Assembly (NCBI GenBank): GCA_009602725.1 | Contig: WELB01000013.1 | Coordinates: 1,145,184-1,157,600, forward strand | From: Spirogloea muscicola | Lineage: Eukaryota; Streptophyta; Zygnematophyceae; Spirogloeales; Spirogloeaceae | Direction of reading: 5' to 3' | DNA length: 12,417 bases | In this document: one piece after another, positions 9,506 through 12,417 of the stretch | Layout of the letters: each line of letters begins with the position of its first letter | Position numbering within the stretch: position 1 is the first letter of the stretch | Translations under genes and position numbers: made by a program | Notes under the pieces: model-generated | What the model saw: the letters and a program-made list of their open reading frames with translations, nothing else | Told to the model about the DNA's origin: nothing | The model's database searches: none

Positions 9506-12074
9506 CTAGCCCAGGCCCTTGGCGCGCTTAATGAGATCCTCCTTCTCTGCAAGCCCGACATATGGGATACCCCTCGCATCCAGGTAGCCCTTCAAATCCC
9601 GCACAGACATGTGGTCGACATCGGCCTGCCACAATGAGAGAGAGCTCTTTGAAGAAAGTAGATCTGAGTGAGCCCAAGGAGTAGCCACAGTCTACAAGCA
9701 CTACTGGATTGAGAGCAGTAGGATGATGACAAGGGCCACTCACATTGGCAGTTGGCTGGTGGGGCTGTGTTGACGGCTGCTGGCCTGGTGTGTGAGCGGC
9801 AGAAGCATGAGCCGCTTGCGGCGCTGCCTGGCCATACGCCGGGTACGGCTGCGCCGGCTGACTATATGGCGGCGGCTGGTAGCCAGCGCCAGGCGGTGGC
9901 CTCGGATACGTCTGCTGGTACTGTGGTGGCACACCATATGCCCCTGGCGGGGGCTGGCCGTATCCATACGCGCCCGGCGGCACATACGGCCCGCCGCCGG
10001 GCCCTGGATAACTGCCAGACGCTTGCTGCGGGTATGCAAATGGAGGTGGCTGCGCGGCATAGGCCCCGCCTGGATAGCCTCCACCGGGGTAGCCGCCACC
10101 CGCCGGCGCATAACCGGCCTGCTGGTAGGCCGGGTTACTTGTGGTGAATAGTGGAGGGGCGGCAGAGGCGCCAGGGAAGTTCCCTCCACCGGCAGTCGAG
10201 AACGGTGGTGCTCCCCCGGAAGCGGGCGCCGCCGAGGACGATGAGGCGTAGTGGAACGGCAGACTTGTCTTCCGCGTGTACTTGCTCTTTGCGCCCTGCT
10301 TGCGGCCGGGGCCCTCCGCTCCCGGACCAACTCCCAATCAGTCAAGAACATGTGCTGCGCCATGCTGTGGCGCTCTTATACAACAGCCTTCCAACAATTT
10401 CAGTTTCGCAGGAGTGGGCCGGGGCGGGAGAAGCTTACCCGCAGGATTTGACCAAGCTTCTTGAGCGCCTTGGCACGCGCCGTGCGCACGTCGCCCTTCA
10501 CAGTGTTGTCTGTCAGCACCTGCAAAGAGACGATGACACCATCCGCAGAAGCTGCCACGTCAGCAGAGATGATGCAACTAGGCTGTGCTCCGCAAGTACG
10601 ACACAGGGGTTGTTCCTATCTTAGGCAAGCCACAAACAAGCATCAAGACCAGCTGTGTTTCATTGATTCGTCAAATCATTGGTTCGTAGATTGCGCGAAT
10701 GATGTACAGACCAAAGGTGATCCAACAACTCATATTGTTACAAAAAACACGGACTAACACTGTGTCAAAACGACAGAGCCCATCGGGGTCAGTGCAGCGG
10801 CGATGAGACTCACGCGCATGGACACGGTATTAAGTGTGCCCTCAATGTCGACAACGTTGAGCTTCCAGAGCGACTCAAGCATCTGGTCCTGCTTGGCCTC
10901 AACATACTGCGCAACAGCCGCCTCATTCACATGGCCCGCCCCGAACTGCCGCTTCATGTCCTCTTGCATCTGCATCAGCTGAACGGCTCCAGTGGCGGCT
11001 GTGAACTGTGTCTTGATGCCGTGGCCCTTGTCTCGCATCCACTCAGCCACAAATGGCATGCCGAGCATCAGCGGGTTCTTGCCCAGCTGCCGCGCAGCAG
11101 CGCGCTCGTAGATGTACCCAATGGTTGCCAGCATCGCCTCCCCAAATGCTGCCACAACGGCAGCAACGGGGCGGGCCCGCAGGTCAGATCGAGTCCAATC
11201 CTGCCGACCCATAGTCGAGGCTCGCCGCCAGGAGGCCGGCTAGAAGCGCAGAGGAAATGCGTACCGGCGTTGGCGAGGCGCTCAGCCTCGGCGGTGGCCT
11301 CGGCGACAAAGCCGTCCTTGTCGCCCAGGACATACTTCTGGAGGCGGTCCTTGAGCAGCTGGACGAGCTTGTCCTCGCGCTCGCGTTGGAACACTCTGAG
11401 CTTCTCGCGCAGCTCGCGCTGCTGCAGCTGGGCGCCGCCCGGGCCGGTGCCACCCGTCTCAACGGCGATGTTTGCCACCTGCGCCATGGCCAGCTGCCCG
11501 ACATAGTCCTCAAACATGTCGCTGCCGAATAGCATTCCAAAAACCGCCGCAGGGTCCATCATCGTGTCCCTGCAAGCGGCGCCCAGCAGTATCGTCACGT
11601 CAGCGGGATCACAGATGGCGCTGGCATGTGGTGGATAAGGAGGGAAGAGGTCACAGCCGAGGCTAAGGGCGCGGCCTGTCTCCGGGTGATACGTACGTAG
11701 AGATGCCGCCCTTGCCACTGCGGTCGTAGATCTCGCGCTGCTGCGGGTCGCTCAGCACCTGGTACGCCTCGCCCAGCAGCTGTTGCAGGAGCAGCAGGGA
11801 CAGCGGGAGGCGTGCGGAGGAGGTGAGGACAGCAGGTAGAGGAAGCTCGCCAGAGAGGGGCAGGCAAGTCCTCGGCGACGGCTGTGGCGATGGCCTCAGC
11901 GTTCGGCAGAGGAGCGGGATCGCCCGAGGATGGCGGCGGCGGTGGCACTGGCCTGGAACTTGTGGGCGGCCTCGGGGTCGTTGGGGTTCTTGTCCGGGTG
12001 GACCTTGCGGGCCTGCCGCAGCAAAGCAAGCAGCGCCCGAGTGTCAGCAGCCCGGACGGGGGCAGTGCAAGCTC

Positions 12075-12114
<40 letters not shown>

Positions 12115-12225
12115 AGCGAGGCCCGCCGCTCTCACCTGGACGTAGTAAGCCTTCTTGATGGCGGCGGCGTCCGCATCCGGCGGCACGCCCAGCAGGTCGT
12201 AGAACTCCGTCTCCTTGACGCCCAT
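9506..12225 (-). CDS. J-domain protein with DnaJ-X domain, Pro/Gly/Tyr-rich tail and SAP-like C-terminus
   Basis: Predicted Hsp70 co-chaperone. Exons on the minus strand: 12225-12136, 12012-11953, 11779-11697, 11569-11265, 11148-10814, 10519-10439, about 10313-9744, 9625-9506; 547 residues in one frame, ending in TAG. J domain at about 5-72 ([10 protein letters not shown], then HPD at 35-37 in [27 protein letters not shown]), which stimulates Hsp70 ATPase. DnaJ-X domain at about 83-315 ([20 protein letters not shown], a charged coiled-coil-like stretch near 125-160, [38 protein letters not shown]), as in plant DNAJ10 and yeast Caj1. Residues about 345-505 are Pro/Gly/Tyr/Gln/Ala-rich and probably disordered. 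Residues 514-543 ([15 protein letters not shown], then [11 protein letters not shown]) resemble the SAP/ARMET C-terminal fold. No signal peptide, membrane segment or Cys-rich zinc domain is seen, so it is not a class A DnaJ and is probably cytosolic or nuclear. Weak points: intron 2 has a GC donor, and the exon 7 acceptor (GAGCGGAG) is chosen by phase only. Confidence 0.93.
12013..12135 (-). other. Intron 1 of the J-protein gene, open-frame and 123 bases long
   Basis: The donor is GTGAGAGC after VQ, the acceptor TGCTGCGGCAG before ARKVHPD. The length is a multiple of three and there is no in-frame stop, so a retained intron would add 41 residues, including a poly-Ala run, between J-domain helix II and the HPD motif. 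Homologues run directly from helix II to HPD, so the spliced form is taken as the normal one. Confidence 0.85.
12076..12111 (+). repeat. (GGC)12 trinucleotide microsatellite
   Basis: Twelve perfect GGC units on the plus strand (GCC on the coding strand), inside intron 1 of the J-protein gene. In the intron's open frame it reads as poly-Ala. Its length is likely to vary between strains, and such runs are prone to assembly error. Confidence 0.95.
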
Positions 12226-12292
12226 GGCGCCGTCGACGGCGGCGGCGGCGTCGGCGGCGGGCGCCCCGGAGGCGCCTTGGCCGGCGCCGGCG

Positions 12293-12348
<56 letters not shown>

Positions 12349-12349
12349 N

Positions 12350-12417
<68 letters not shown>
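12293..12417. other. Homopolymer A run, N, C, then T run: probable assembly edge
   Basis: 56 A (12293-12348), N at 12349, C at 12350, 29 T, a single A at 12380, then 37 T to the window end. It begins 67 bases upstream of the J-protein ATG, so it hides that gene's promoter and most of its 5' UTR. The perfect A-then-T arrangement around an N suggests a joined or padded assembly gap and not natural sequence. Confidence 0.8.

Noticed and set aside
9740-10363. Other long open frames on both strands over the J-protein Pro/Gly/Tyr-rich exon
   Set aside because: The repetitive GC-rich exon lacks stops in several frames; only one frame joins the upstream DnaJ-X and downstream SAP-like exons.

Overview
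The window looks like nuclear DNA of a green alga (Chlorophyta, most likely Trebouxiophyceae; the genus cannot be told from sequence alone). The reasons are many short GT-AG introns (about 90-290 bases), GC-rich gene starts, plant-type methionine aminopeptidase and Raf-like kinase sequences, and no bacterial operon structure. Most genes are broken into small exons, so the exon maps below were built by hand from splice sites, reading phase and family similarity.

Layout: (1) 1-3727, plus strand: type 1 methionine aminopeptidase, 16 exons, complete except for its extreme N-terminus, which lies off the left edge. (2) 3728-5018: no recognised gene; a GC-rich stretch near 4617-5018 may hold upstream exons or the 5' region of the next gene. 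(3) about 5019-7345, plus strand: HT1-like Raf-type protein kinase, 7 exons; the kinase part is secure, the N-terminus is uncertain because an N sits in a C homopolymer. (4) 7346-9505: no recognised gene, but one weak candidate for a small minus-strand gene (about 8474-8105) and several short repeats. (5) 12225-9506, minus strand: J-domain protein with a DnaJ-X domain, a long Pro/Gly/Tyr-rich disordered region and a C-terminal SAP/ARMET-like motif, 8 exons. (6) 12293-12417: a 56-base A run, an N, a C and a long T run, almost certainly an assembly edge.

The three genes are housekeeping or signalling types: removal of the initiator methionine from nascent proteins, protein phosphorylation, and Hsp70 co-chaperone work. 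The two plus-strand genes converge on the J-protein gene. Nothing in the layout shows co-regulation. No mobile element, CRISPR array or complete tRNA was found, and no clearly new system. The most unusual items are the J-protein architecture, its first intron (an open-frame 123-base intron carrying a (GCC)12 repeat inside the J domain), a probable 12-base microexon in the aminopeptidase gene, and the unidentified small minus-strand candidate.
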